The position numbers and the translations under genes were made by a program. DNA of 60,000 nt from Acanthaster planci. Taxonomy: Eukaryota; Echinodermata; Asteroidea; Valvatida; Acanthasteridae. The first letter of the stretch is position 1. The number at the start of each line of letters is the position of its first letter. The stretch lies in assembly GCF_001949145.1 (NCBI RefSeq), contig NW_019091382.1:1162500-1222499 (forward strand). Direction: 5' to 3'. Shown here one piece after another: positions 36,001-44,522 of the stretch. Under the pieces are notes generated by a model. The model did not search any database. It had not been told where the DNA came from and was given only the letters and a program-made list of their open reading frames with translations.

Positions 36001-38883
36001 TATTAAATTTTGAGCAGCTTGCATTCAGCACGATCTGAACAATTTTGGTGACGCACGTGTTGGCAGTGCCCCGTAAAACTTACCTCTTACTGCAACAATA
36101 GTTGAAGGGAATCTTGCAATTTTAAGGATATACTCTAGGTAGCATTTTTATGCGAACTTCCATGCAATTCCGATCAAATTTTCAACAAAAACTTTCGATT
36201 TCAGAGTACATGCGTTCAGAACTCACATCCAGTGAGACCAGAAACAGTTCCAACTGCTTTTTTTATGCAAACATGATGGAAGTGTATGACTTATGCCGAA
36301 TTGCAATGTTCTGTGTGTTTGTATGGTTAGAACCATCACTTTGTAACAATTGCGCCATTGCAACTGATATCCTTACTCCCTGCCTCCAGTGCCCCACCTG
36401 CAGCGTTGAGAATACCACGCAGATGTGGCTGCCTACAGTGCACGATGACATCCTGATGCCGCACCTTCCCATAGCGTTCCACTGCAAGCTCAGAGGGGGT
36501 GTGGACGTACCAAAGAAGAGCCTCATTGAAATCGCCAACTTTCAGACTGTAAGCACAACGTTATTTGCTCGTACGGCGCAAGTCATGGTTTTTATTCACC
36601 AATTCTTGGAAAGTGTTGGTCACCCAGCTGAATCCAAAATTAACACTCGGTAAGGTTATCAAAGGCAGAAGCAATCGACTATTTGGTCGAGGAATTTTAG
36701 GCAACTTTGGCTGAACATTGTATCTAACAAAGTGTATGTATTTTTCAAGATCAATTTTTTGCGTTGGGGAGATGTTAATTTATATAACGGGTTTGCCCTT
36801 ACCCAGGGTTGTGAGTTTTTCCGCAAGCTCTCGGACAAGCACTGAGCATACTGTGTTTATTAATATATACGTTGGGTAAGGGCAAAACCCGTTATATAAA
36901 GTGTATCTACATGTACACTGCTGACGATAGAACTCTTTAGATCTGACAATCATCCTGTGGGTATTATGTTATGGTAATTGTGTCAAGTATTCTATTAAAT
37001 AGATTTAGTTTAAGTAATTGCAATGAATGAAAGTGAATTTGGTCGTTTCACAAAAGTGCGCCTCCAAGAGTTTGTAAACGCGCTGGCCAATCTCAATGCG
37101 CGAAATCTATCAACCCAATGCGCGTTTGGAAAGGGTCAACAGATTTCGCACGTTGTGATTGGCGCACTTTTGTGAATCGCCCGTATTGCCGGGCAGTATT
37201 CTAACAGTTGATGAATACCCGGTTAAAAAGAGAGAGAGCGAACAAAATGAAATTTCCTTGTGATTTCGGATTGAGATCTTCACTGAAATTTTGCCTTGTC
37301 TTGGCCTGTGTACAGCCTTTCTCAGACGGCTCGTTCCGGCGGGGAGACGGGATGGACGTACGGTCGGGTCGCTTCACAGCTCCGCGGTCCGCCATCTACC
37401 AATTCTCGGCCAACCTGCACATCCACCACCCGGTGTCTTCCAAGCGCGTGGAGGAGCTGCGCCACCGGGACAATGTCCGGCTCCTCATCTGCATCAACTC
37501 GCTCTGCCAGCGGCACACGTGAGTTGGCCGACGCCAGATTTTTTTGTCGAGATGATCTCAGAAGGCCTTGCAAGACACCTTCCAATTCTACGTATAGGAT
37601 CCCCCCCAAAAAAAATAATGCCACCTCTGCCACCCTCTACGAGTAGGCCAGAGTTCCAACAGTCTGACAAAGGTCGCTTATCAATAGCTTTGTGGTACAC
37701 TCTTGAGGCACGTTCCTGCGACAATCATCATGTTTTGTCAACCACTGGTGGAATTCAACTGGTAACCTGTGCACAAGCAAGATATCTTCTGCGTACCAGG
37801 CAAATATCCACCAGTGGTTGATTGAAAACAACACAGTCGTCGCTCGAACTTGTACTTGGTTTTGGCCATCAGTAACGCGCATGTTTGTGGGATGTGGCTA
37901 CAGCTAACTTGCCAATGGCTTCGCTGTAAGCACACGGCGTGCAATTGTAAGCCACATCCCTAACTTTCACACACAGCATAAGCTTGAAACCGATTTTTTT
38001 GCGTCTTTCTAGTCTGATCAGCCAAGGTCTGTTTAGAACCATGCAGATTCATCAATGTGCACGCAGTAGTGCGCATGCGTCAATAATTATTTATTTATGC
38101 ATGAACCGTATTCCGAATAAGTTGACCGTGCAGTAAAGTTTTAATATCGAGACAAGAAGCTGGCATAAATTACCCCAGTGGCCGGTGAATGACTTGGGAA
38201 CCAAAGATTATCAGAAAGTGGTTTGCTTTGTTTGGACAGCTCCTTTCCCCTCGCAGCCTTTTCGACGAAAAACCCTTCACAAAGTGGAAATCTGTTTTAT
38301 TGTGTGGTATTTTTTCTTTCTCTGCTCGCCAGGTCCCTGGAGTACATATCGGGACTGGAGAGCAACAGTCGGGTATTTACGGTCAACTTGTCTGGGTTAC
38401 TGCAGTTGGAGGTAGGCAGGGAACCAGACTATTTTATTCGTTTCAAACATCATGACGATTTTCTTTATACCGTTCCTCTTCATTTTGCGACGAATAAACT
38501 CGGACCCCAAATTGCCCCTAAAGCTTCATTTCAGAGAAACACAGGGCGTCTCCGAATCCTGTATCATGCATCTTTCGTTCTCAGGTCTGCGTAAGGCACT
38601 GGAAATAAATTCACTGAACCCCACATGTAAACAACGGACGGAGGTTGAATTAGGTTGAGAAATGGGGTCAAGATTTGATGAGGTTAAAGGTTACACCTAC
38701 AGGCATGCGCCTTCAGACAGGAGTGTAAACGCTCATCAATCTTTTCACGAATTTCAATTGCCTTTTTTCTCCTCTTCGCCTCAGGCTGGACAGTACGCCT
38801 CGATATACGTGGATAACAGTTCCGTGCGGAGGATCACTGTGCAGGCCGGCTCCGACTTCACGGGACTGCTCATGGGAGTGTAG
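29880..38883 (+). CDS. C1QTNF12-like: Adipolin/erythroferrone-family secreted C1q/TNF-like protein, 5' partial, seven exons
   Basis: Joined exons are 29880-30035, 33951-34068, 34704-34744, 36390-36548, 37316-37518, 38333-38411 and 38785-38883, 855 nt, giving 284 residues and a TAG stop. All introns are GT-AG and every phase matches. Order: basic linker with the WLSFV motif, six Gly-X-Y triplets (residues about 58-76), helical linker ending EAAERRAQ, then a C1q/TNF jelly roll from about [10 protein letters not shown] to [11 protein letters not shown]. Motifs such as [24 protein letters not shown] and AGQYAS are diagnostic of vertebrate adipolin (C1QTNF12/FAM132A) and its paralogue erythroferrone (FAM132B). 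Known members are secreted oligomeric hormones: adipolin acts on insulin sensitivity, erythroferrone suppresses hepcidin. Which role, if either, applies here is unknown, and the gene may predate the vertebrate split. Human adipolin is about 302 residues, so what is missing is mainly the signal peptide and N-terminal linker. Confidence 0.92.
31823..31997. mobile_element. Foldback element, copy 1 (near-palindromic, ~175 bp)
   Basis: It runs from AATACGGGCG to CGGGCAA-type complement ending CCCGTATT. The left arm (CTCCAAGAGTTTGCAACGCG, CCAATCACAG, GTCGACCC) is repeated inverted in the right arm (GGGTCGACAG, GATTGGTCAACGCG, CAAACTCTTGGAG). Only a short centre, about 16 bases, is unpaired. It has no coding capacity and lies in the first secure intron of the adipolin-like gene. 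Confidence 0.9.
33262..33370. repeat. Possible decayed fragment of the GTGTTA-rich repeat
   Basis: TTAACACAAGTTGGTGTA, AACGGTGTTAG and GTTGAGTTAACACCC occur within 110 bases. Word content resembles the two longer copies, but no colinear alignment is visible by eye. Confidence 0.35.
33551..33790. mobile_element. CTTAAGCA-type inverted-repeat element, copy 2
   Basis: It has the same ends as the copy near 4.9 kb: CCAATTTCACAGAGCTGC at the left and CAGCTCCATGAAATTGGCCCC at the right. Both arms carry CACAAAATTTGCTTAAGC or its complement. It lies about 160 bases upstream of the collagen-encoding exon of the adipolin-like gene. Confidence 0.85.
33951..34068 (+). CDS. C1QTNF12-like: Adipolin-like exon: short collagen stretch
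   Basis: The acceptor is TGTACCGCAG and the donor is GTACAT (weak beyond +4). The exon starts in phase 0 and ends after one base of a codon. It encodes six Gly-X-Y triplets ([15 protein letters not shown]), then [13 protein letters not shown], which aligns with the EVTAETLLHEFQELLK type segment of vertebrate adipolin. So short a collagen stretch is typical of the FAM132 branch; most other C1q/TNF-related proteins have much longer ones. Confidence 0.9.
34118..34262. mobile_element. Possible diverged hAT-like fragment in an adipolin-like intron
   Basis: The segment carries repeated GAATATTCAAA and AATTTGATCGAATG words, as in the hAT-like elements near 57 and 59 kb, but no clear termini. Similarity is by word content only. 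Confidence 0.3.
34704..34744 (+). CDS. C1QTNF12-like: Adipolin-like micro-exon EAAERRAQ
   Basis: This 41-nt exon completes a split Glu codon and encodes [14 protein letters not shown], matching the LLKEATERR region of vertebrate adipolin. The donor is GTGAGT. The acceptor is preceded by an uninterrupted run of 26 T (34674-34699) and GCAG. The reading frame is restored exactly on both sides. Confidence 0.88.
34745..36389 (+). other. Intron of the adipolin-like gene
   Basis: It runs GTGAGT to CAG, 1.65 kb, with a truncated GTTCCGACC repeat and a basic-looking 200-codon open frame (35405-36013) lacking motifs. Confidence 0.8.
35108..35222 (+). repeat. ~200-bp interspersed repeat (GTTCCGACC family), truncated copy 3
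   Basis: It starts at GGAGTATTCATTTTGTTGG, so it lacks the first ~50 bases, then carries GAACCAGCGATGCACAG, AAAGGAGCCTCCGTTGC and GCGCCCTCTCTCGGTCC. It lies in an adipolin-like intron. Confidence 0.75.
36390..36548 (+). CDS. C1QTNF12-like: Adipolin-like exon: start of the C1q/TNF domain
   Basis: The acceptor is CTGCCTCCAG and the donor GTAAGC, phase 0 at both ends, 53 residues. It opens with CPTCS, then carries [10 protein letters not shown] and [13 protein letters not shown], aligning with GEAFHCRLQG and VDKRTLVELHGFQ in human adipolin. This is the first beta strand of the jelly roll with its family-specific cysteine. An alternative AG 14 bases downstream breaks the frame and was not used. 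Confidence 0.88.
36781..36898. mobile_element. Short inverted-repeat element, 118 bp
   Basis: TATATAACGGGTTTGCCC and TTACCCA at the left pair with TGGGTAAGGGC and AAAACCCGTTATATA at the right (about 25 bases, one mismatch). The spacer is about 67 bases. It lies in an adipolin-like intron and resembles a TA-targeting MITE. Confidence 0.78.
37038..37187. mobile_element. Foldback element, copy 2
   Basis: It carries the same arms (CGCCTCCAAGAGTTTG, CCAATCTCAATGCGCGAAAT, then GGGTCAACAGATTTCGCACG) and ends GAATCGCCCGTATT. The left terminus is degraded, and about 25 bases of the right arm are deleted between GTGATTGG and CGCACTTTTG. It sits about 130 bases upstream of an adipolin-like exon. Confidence 0.85.
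37316..37518 (+). CDS. C1QTNF12-like: Adipolin-like exon: C1q/TNF domain core
   Basis: The acceptor is CCTGTGTACAG and the donor GTGAGT. The exon starts in phase 0 and ends after two bases of a Thr codon. It encodes [19 protein letters not shown], then [10 protein letters not shown], and [12 protein letters not shown] near the end. These match the LSLASGRFTAP, IFQFSASLHV and LICIESLCQRHT segments of human adipolin. The two cysteines near the end are conserved. It is the most GC-rich exon of the gene. Confidence 0.93.
37739..37820. repeat. Small inverted repeat CAACCACTGGTGGA
   Basis: CAACCACTGGTGGA at the left end is exactly inverted (TCCACCAGTGGTTG) at the right, with an 82-base total length. 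It lies in an adipolin-like intron and is probably a small MITE remnant. Confidence 0.7.
37889..37960. repeat. Small inverted repeat GGGATGTGGCT
   Basis: GGGATGTGGCT near 37889 pairs with AGCCACATCCC ending at 37960. It lies immediately downstream of the CAACCACTGGTGGA inverted repeat, in the same intron. Confidence 0.6.
38333..38411 (+). CDS. C1QTNF12-like: Adipolin-like exon: [11 protein letters not shown] strand
   Basis: The acceptor is TGCTCGCCAG after a T/C-rich tract, and the donor is GTAGGC. One base completes the Thr of CQRHT, followed by [16 protein letters not shown] and a LLQLE end in phase 0. [11 protein letters not shown] is identical to the vertebrate adipolin segment, which makes this the strongest single piece of evidence for the family. 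Confidence 0.93.
38785..38883 (+). CDS. C1QTNF12-like: Adipolin-like terminal exon
   Basis: The acceptor is TTCGCCTCAG after a strong pyrimidine tract. The exon encodes [13 protein letters not shown], then [16 protein letters not shown] and TAG. It matches the AGQYASVFVDNGS and IQAGSSFSGLLLGT end of human adipolin, and the stop falls where the family stops. Confidence 0.93.
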   Translation, partial: AGQYASIYVDNSSVRRITVQAGSDFTGLLMGV

Positions 38884-39710
38884 CGCCCTCACCAGTCCTT
38901 GAGTGATGAGTGTCCAGCTTGCAAAACAGACGGGTCAATTTGTTTTTTTTTCCTTCTCTTCGAGCAGCCTGTCATACAACGGGTCTTCGCTTGTCATCTG
39001 TAACGACATTATCAGGAGTTTAAGAGCAGTCGCCTACGTTTACCTTTGGCTGTCGTATGCTAATTAGGTTCGTTGTGACTGGTAATAATGTACTGACTGC
39101 TGATTGGACCAGTGATTGCTGAACTTGTCACGTGACTCGCCAGGAAACCAATTAGGAAACCTCTACTGCACATTAATAGGATTCTGTTAGCATCAATGAT
39201 GTGCGTTACCATGCACATATGCATAATGCGCATGCAACATACGGTACGGTCCAAAAGCCAGTCGAATCACCCACGAGGACAATCTGTCTCACGGTATCCG
39301 GCGTGCCGCACTCAGAAGTCGAGTTTACTACCGTCCATCGTACATGATGACTTCACTCGCCCCCAGGAGTCAACTGTAGGTCGAATTTTGTTTCCATTTA
39401 TTATTGGACCGGAAAGTCCCGCCCACTTAACTGTGGTCTAGTCTGGAGTCGCGACGAAAGAACCTCTCCAATGCTGTCGAGTTGAAATGGGGTGGGCCCG
39501 GCCCAAAAAAATGAGAGAACGTCTCAGAGGTGAAACCGCTGTTGAATTTGTTGCCGCGTGACCCCTGAGTTACAGACAAAAGGCCACGTGATGTAAAGGA
39601 GCCACGTGATGTAAACCGTCACGTGATCTACAAGGAGCGCCGTTTCCTTCAATAATGTACATAACATGTATCGTGTGAATAAATCGAATGTACCTTGTAG
39701 CATTTAGTTC
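38884..39710 (+). other. Probable 3' untranslated region of the adipolin-like gene
   Basis: There is no coding potential after the stop at 38881-38883. The first good polyadenylation hexamer is about 800 bases downstream, followed by an A-rich stretch near 39715. Several CACGTG words lie in it. The extent is inferred, since no transcript data are available. Confidence 0.45.
39678..39683 (+). terminator. Candidate polyadenylation signal of the adipolin-like gene
   Basis: AATAAA occurs in the context GTGTGAATAAATCG, about 795 bases after the stop, with a T/G-containing stretch (TACCTTGTAGC) 10-25 bases later. It is the first canonical hexamer on this strand after the stop that I noticed. Confidence 0.5.
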
Positions 39711-40566
39711 AACTTAAAAAAAATAATTGACTGAAAAACACTGCCAGCGATAAAGATGACTATTTTAAATCAGTGTGTTCATGTTTTGTATAGGAACCTT
39801 TAAGTAACGGCCCTGCAGTATTAAATAACACGTTGATGATGTGTTTAGGAAAGTGGGGTAATACCAAATTAATGTAACATTTCATGAGAAAACTAGTATG
39901 AAAAATTGAAAATAATACTCCAATTTTGAAGTAGAAAAATATGACTTTTTCCAAGTTATCAGTAGAGACTTTTGAACATTTATTTATTTATTTTAATGTC
40001 GGCTGCAAAGTGAAACGGACCCATAAACTGGCCAAACCAGAATAACATTTCTGGGCCCTCTCCCAACAAAACACGATCATTTAATTGGTCGATGTAACCC
40101 GTTGCCAATAACATTTCACCGTCTCTGTAAAAATTACCGGTCAACGGTGACGAGTCTTTTCGGTTAACTGTGACTGAGGAAGTAGTGGGAAAAGAGTCGA
40201 CACCGTTTATATGATGTATCACTTCAGTGAGATATGTAATATTATGCAGTCTGCAGGAGATATCTCTCTAAAAGGAAAAGAGTGACAAACCCAGTCCCTA
40301 AAAGAGTGCATCCCTTATAAAAAAAATGCTCCAGAAGGAGAGAAAATCACTCCCAAAGAGGAACCATATCAAGTCTAACTCTTATTCCAGTTATCCCTCA
40401 TGACGGCTGCTTGAATGAGTGGAAATTTCACTCTGTTCGAGCGGTTTGTATGAAAAAAGGGAATCACTCCTTTGGACGGTACGTGTAACTTTCTCACTGT
40501 TATTGCATCTATTACCTCAAATATCGTTCACGTATCGAAATATTCATGTCCACACTTCAAAAACTG

Positions 40567-40783
40567 GAGTATTTAACACCCCGGTGTTATCAGAGGACTA
40601 CACCAACTCTTTCCACTAGTGTTAAAAATCCTGGTGTGATTTGGTGTTACTTTTAACGCCCTCCAGTGCATTGTAACATTTACAGGTGTACAAAGTAACA
40701 CCTGCGGTGTTAAAGTAATACCTATGGTGTGGTCATCTCATAACACCAAAAGTGTTGATTTTACACCAGGGTTTTCACGGTGC
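40567..40783 (-). repeat. GTGTTA-rich interspersed repeat, copy 2
   Basis: Read on the minus strand it begins GTGAAAACCCTGGTGTAA and passes through GACCACACCATAGG, GCACTGGAGGG and CCTCTGATAACACCG in the same order as the copy near 10.2 kb. A weaker fragment with TAACAC words is at about 33262-33370. Confidence 0.85.
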
Positions 40784-41299
40784 ACACTCCAAATGTAGTG
40801 CTGTATTATTAATTGTAATACAAAAACGTCACACATCTCATGATACTGACATTTTCAGCATGCAAATCATTTCTACTTAACTACTCCTAATGATTTTGCA
40901 TGCCTCGTTAGAGGTCAAGTTTTTATCATTACATGACATTTCTGGGATATTCTGAAACTGTACCAACACATTTCCGAATGAAAAAAATGTACTAAGTAAT
41001 TTTCCTCATCGCGTCAAGGGAACATAACGTGTTAATAACAAACTTGGGGTATCATGGATACAGACTCCTCTCTCATTTTTCAGATTTTTTTCCGAAAAAA
41101 GGGCAGAAAAATGCAGGTTTTTTCACTGTTAGTTTCATAAATGTTATTTACCCATGTTTCCTATGTTAAAAACTGCACAAGACTCGTTTGGAAGTATCGA
41201 AACAAAAATGTATAGCTGGCGGGTATCACTGACGTCATTTTTCATCCTCGACTGAACCCTTTATTTCTGTTAAAGCCGGCACACTCTGGTTAATGGGAG

Positions 41300-41463
41300 A
41301 AGTTGAGTCGCATGATGGCGGCAGACACAACGGCTATTTTGCACAGCATTTGGATTGATGTAGGCATGCGCGTTCAGTTTTAGGCATGCGTGTTCTGAGC
41401 ACGTGCACCACCGGCGCGGAATTAAAAGGAAATGACTAGATACTAACCCGTGAAACCTGGTCT
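41300..41463. mobile_element. Partial relative of the ATGGGAGA inverted-repeat element, cut by the gap
   Basis: AATGGGAGAAGTTGAG, GATGGCGGCAGACACAA and later CATGCGCGTTCAG, CATGCGTGTTCTGAGC follow the order of the element near 1.04-1.2 kb. The right part is lost in the N run starting at 41464. Confidence 0.5.
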
Positions 41464-42283
41464 NNNNNNNNNNNNNNNNNNNNNNNNNNNNNNNNNNNNN
41501 NNNNNNNNNNNNNNNNNNNNNNNNNNNNNNNNNNNNNNNNNNNNNNNNNNNNNNNNNNNNNNNNNNNNNNNNNNNNNNNNNNNNNNNNNNNNNNNNNNNN
41601 NNNNNNNNNNNNNNNNNNNNNNNNNNNNNNNNNNNNNNNNNNNNNNNNNNNNNNNNNNNNNNNNNNNNNNNNNNNNNNNNNNNNNNNNNNNNNNNNNNNN
41701 NNNNNNNNNNNNNNNNNNNNNNNNNNNNNNNNNNNNNNNNNNNNNNNNNNNNNNNNNNNNNNNNNNNNNNNNNNNNNNNNNNNNNNNNNNNNNNNNNNNN
41801 NNNNNNNNNNNNNNNNNNNNNNNNNNNNNNNNNNNNNNNNNNNNNNNNNNNNNNNNNNNNNNNNNNNNNNNNNNNNNNNNNNNNNNNNNNNNNNNNNNNN
41901 NNNNNNNNNNNNNNNNNNNNNNNNNNNNNNNNNNNNNNNNNNNNNNNNNNNNNNNNNNNNNNNNNNNNNNNNNNNNNNNNNNNNNNNNNNNNNNNNNNNN
42001 NNNNNNNNNNNNNNNNNNNNNNNNNNNNNNNNNNNNNNNNNNNNNNNNNNNNNNNNNNNNNNNNNNNNNNNNNNNNNNNNNNNNNNNNNNNNNNNNNNNN
42101 NNNNNNNNNNNNNNNNNNNNNNNNNNNNNNNNNNNNNNNNNNNNNNNNNNNNNNNNNNNNNNNNNNNNNNNNNNNNNNNNNNNNNNNNNNNNNNNNNNNN
42201 NNNNNNNNNNNNNNNNNNNNNNNNNNNNNNNNNNNNNNNNNNNNNNNNNNNNNNNNNNNNNNNNNNNNNNNNNNNNNNNNNNN
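41464..42283. other. Assembly gap
   Basis: 820 undetermined bases. Open frames drawn across it have no meaning. Confidence 1.
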
Positions 42284-42674
42284 CAGCTTGAAAGCTGCAC
42301 ATATTTTCAAAGATATTTATTTAAGATGTTAATTTGTGCGGAAAAAAGGGATATTATGCTACAAAGAAGAGAACCATGAGACGTCACCATGAAAGAGAAT
42401 TTGATATTGTATTTATTGGAAAACTGTAGATAAGTAATTCTGTTTAAGTATGAAACACTTTATTATTATATGAGGCTTATAAATGGCATGCATTATAGAA
42501 CGTGTATGTGACGACTGTAAAATTGGCTCTTTTACGTCAACACATTAACACCGCCATATCGTTATATAGACTTGGCTATGAAAAAAATACTAAAATGATT
42601 AAATTCAGCGTTGTAGGTCTTGAATACTCCAATTTCATGGGCGTTTTTGCTTTTTCTTCGCTCAAGATTCCCTC

Positions 42675-42817
42675 AATACGGGCGATTCGAAATATTGGCC
42701 AATCAAGGCTGTCGACCCAATGCAGGCACGTTTGAAAAGGGTCGACAGATTCGCGCGTTGTGATTGGCCAACGCGTTGCAAACTCTTGGAGGCGCACTAT
42801 TGTACATCGCCCGTATT
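42675..42817. mobile_element. Foldback element, copy 3
   Basis: It begins AATACGGGCGATTCG and ends CATCGCCCGTATT. The right arm is complete (GGGTCGACAGATTCGCGCG, CAAACTCTTGGAGGCGCAC). The left arm has lost about 30 bases between the terminus and GGCCAATCA. Confidence 0.88.
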
Positions 42818-43459
42818 AGTATTCCAGTTTCGTGTGCATGTAGCGTGTATGCAGCTCGATTCCTCTCTGTTTTACTTTATAACTGGAGAAGGTTTAAAAG
42901 TGATTTCTGGCTTGCAGTAAACTTGAACAAACCTAAGATAATTGTTGCCGAGCATGTCAATCTCCGTTGCTGCTGGTTGACCGATTTTTTTCAGAACCCT
43001 TCAAAACGAATCCAATAGTGTTTTTTTTTTTAATGTCTCTAACCAAAGTGATTTGATTCACGGCTCGGCGGTTCGGCAAAGCATCTTGAGGTTGGGGAGT
43101 TTTTCAACTGCAAATTTAGGTTAATTTCAATCCAATTATTGGTTGGAATTCGAGTGGTTATTGAATTTCTACAGCAAAATCTCCAAGTTCGTCTAAGTAA
43201 ATGGTGTAACCGTAGGTTCGTGGGATTTTAGATACCGCCTCCCGGTTCCAATCTTGGACAGCTGCGCGTTTTTTAGTACCGGGCACCAGCGATGACGTAA
43301 TGGCCTGTTGGCGAATTGCGTTTCCCTGTTTTGCATGATAAACGCCCAATGACCTTCAGCATACCGGCGGTGGACACCCGTTAGCCCCGCCACGAAGCAG
43401 TCAGGAAACACTCCGTGCGTCAGATACAGAGCGGACGTTTTTTCTTTCGCCTCCAGAAG

Positions 43460-43502
43460 ATGGCCCTGGTCAGCAGAGATGGGTGTGTCATTGCAGAGAC
43501 CG
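43460..43502 (+). CDS. Speculative first exon with 5'TOP-like leader
   Basis: A pyrimidine-rich TTTTTTCTTTCGCCTCCAG is followed by AAG and ATG, then MALVSRDGCVIAET and a consensus-like donor GGTAAGTG. It could be a first exon of a small gene or an internal exon with acceptor CTCCAG, or chance. I found no continuation and no homology. Confidence 0.15.
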
Positions 43503-44280
43503 GGTAAGTGGCAGTAGACACAAACTAAACATTAACACTTACTTCGTCGGATAAATGCTACCGATAAATTCACCAGGCTCCTGAATCCTCTATGAACGAC
43601 CAGGATAATCAATACATGCGGTGTATTAGTAGAGTACCAGGTGCAACTTGCTTGATAGGCCTAAAAATTCATAGACCAAGTGGGCTTTTCTGTGTCAAAT
43701 TCCAGGGAGATGATTTACACCTACGACTGTTCAGTTATTATCGAAGTTACTGCAGGCGGACCTACATTGTGCACCTTATTAGCGGCTTAATTTCCACAAC
43801 CAACCTTACACGTTTTTAATTCTCTGAAAACGGTATAATTATATACATGTACATGTGTCATTAATTAATTAAAGGCATAAAATAAGCTCCGAGCAGCCAC
43901 TGTATGTAGACTGATCTAGTAAGCCCCGCCCACTGCACACGTGATTATTAACGAGTTATCCTATTGATTCAATACCATGCTGCCAATTCCAGGCACGCGC
44001 GTGCTCGCATGTTGTGGACATACGTGTAGAAATTGTCAGAACATAAACGGGGCGGGGCTTATATGCAACGCGTATTAAAACCATGCTCCAGCCTTTGAAG
44101 TCCCAGCTCTTACTAGTTTTGTTGGCACAAATACATTGTACATGTTTACACACAATCGGATGAGCTGAAAATGGCTGGGTGTTTTGACGACGAAGAAAGG
44201 GGTTATTAAGGAAAAATGAAAATCGAGGACACGTTGTTGCACTTGAGTTCTCATCCTTGAAGTAAATAAATGTACATATA

Positions 44281-44522
44281 CCGCCTCGAACAGAAGTGCC
44301 CCCTCATCGGTTGGAAAGAGCCGCGTTGGTCGGGAATGTTCAATTTGTTGGTTACGCTGCGACCGTCACTCGTGCTATTCCGAGTAGTTCGTGAACCACC
44401 GAAGTTCAGTTCCGACCATTGATCTCCATTATATAGTCTATAATGGAGATCAATGGTTCCGACCAAATGAGCCTCCGTTGCTAAGAAGACAGCGCCCTCT
44501 TTTGGTCCGGCTCGAGGCCCAT
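44281..44522 (+). repeat. ~200-bp interspersed repeat (GTTCCGACC family), copy 4, with an insertion
   Basis: This is a full-length copy from CCGCCTCGAACAGAAG to TCCGGCTCGAGGCCC. At 44409-44465 it is interrupted by a short hairpin flanked by a direct repeat GTTCCGACCA that the other copies do not have. Confidence 0.82.
44416..44456. repeat. 41-bp perfect palindrome inserted in the GTTCCGACC repeat
   Basis: The 18-base arm CCATTGATCTCCATTATA is followed by a 5-base loop (TAGTC) and the exact inverse arm. TTCCGACC occurs at 44410-44417 and again at 44457-44464, so the flanks are duplicated as in a small transposition or a template-switch event. Confidence 0.9.

Noticed and set aside
35405-36013. 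202-codon plus-strand open frame
   Set aside because: It lies inside an adipolin-like intron, contains A-run-derived Lys stretches and no recognisable motif.
36404-36548. Alternative acceptor CACCTGCAG for the start of the C1q-domain exon
   Set aside because: Using it would break the reading frame with the preceding 41-nt exon. The acceptor ending at 36389 keeps phase 0.
41270-42379. Long open frames of up to 346 codons spanning 41.3-42.4 kb on both strands
   Set aside because: They consist almost entirely of undetermined bases in the 820-base gap. The same applies to the frames across 58424-59063.
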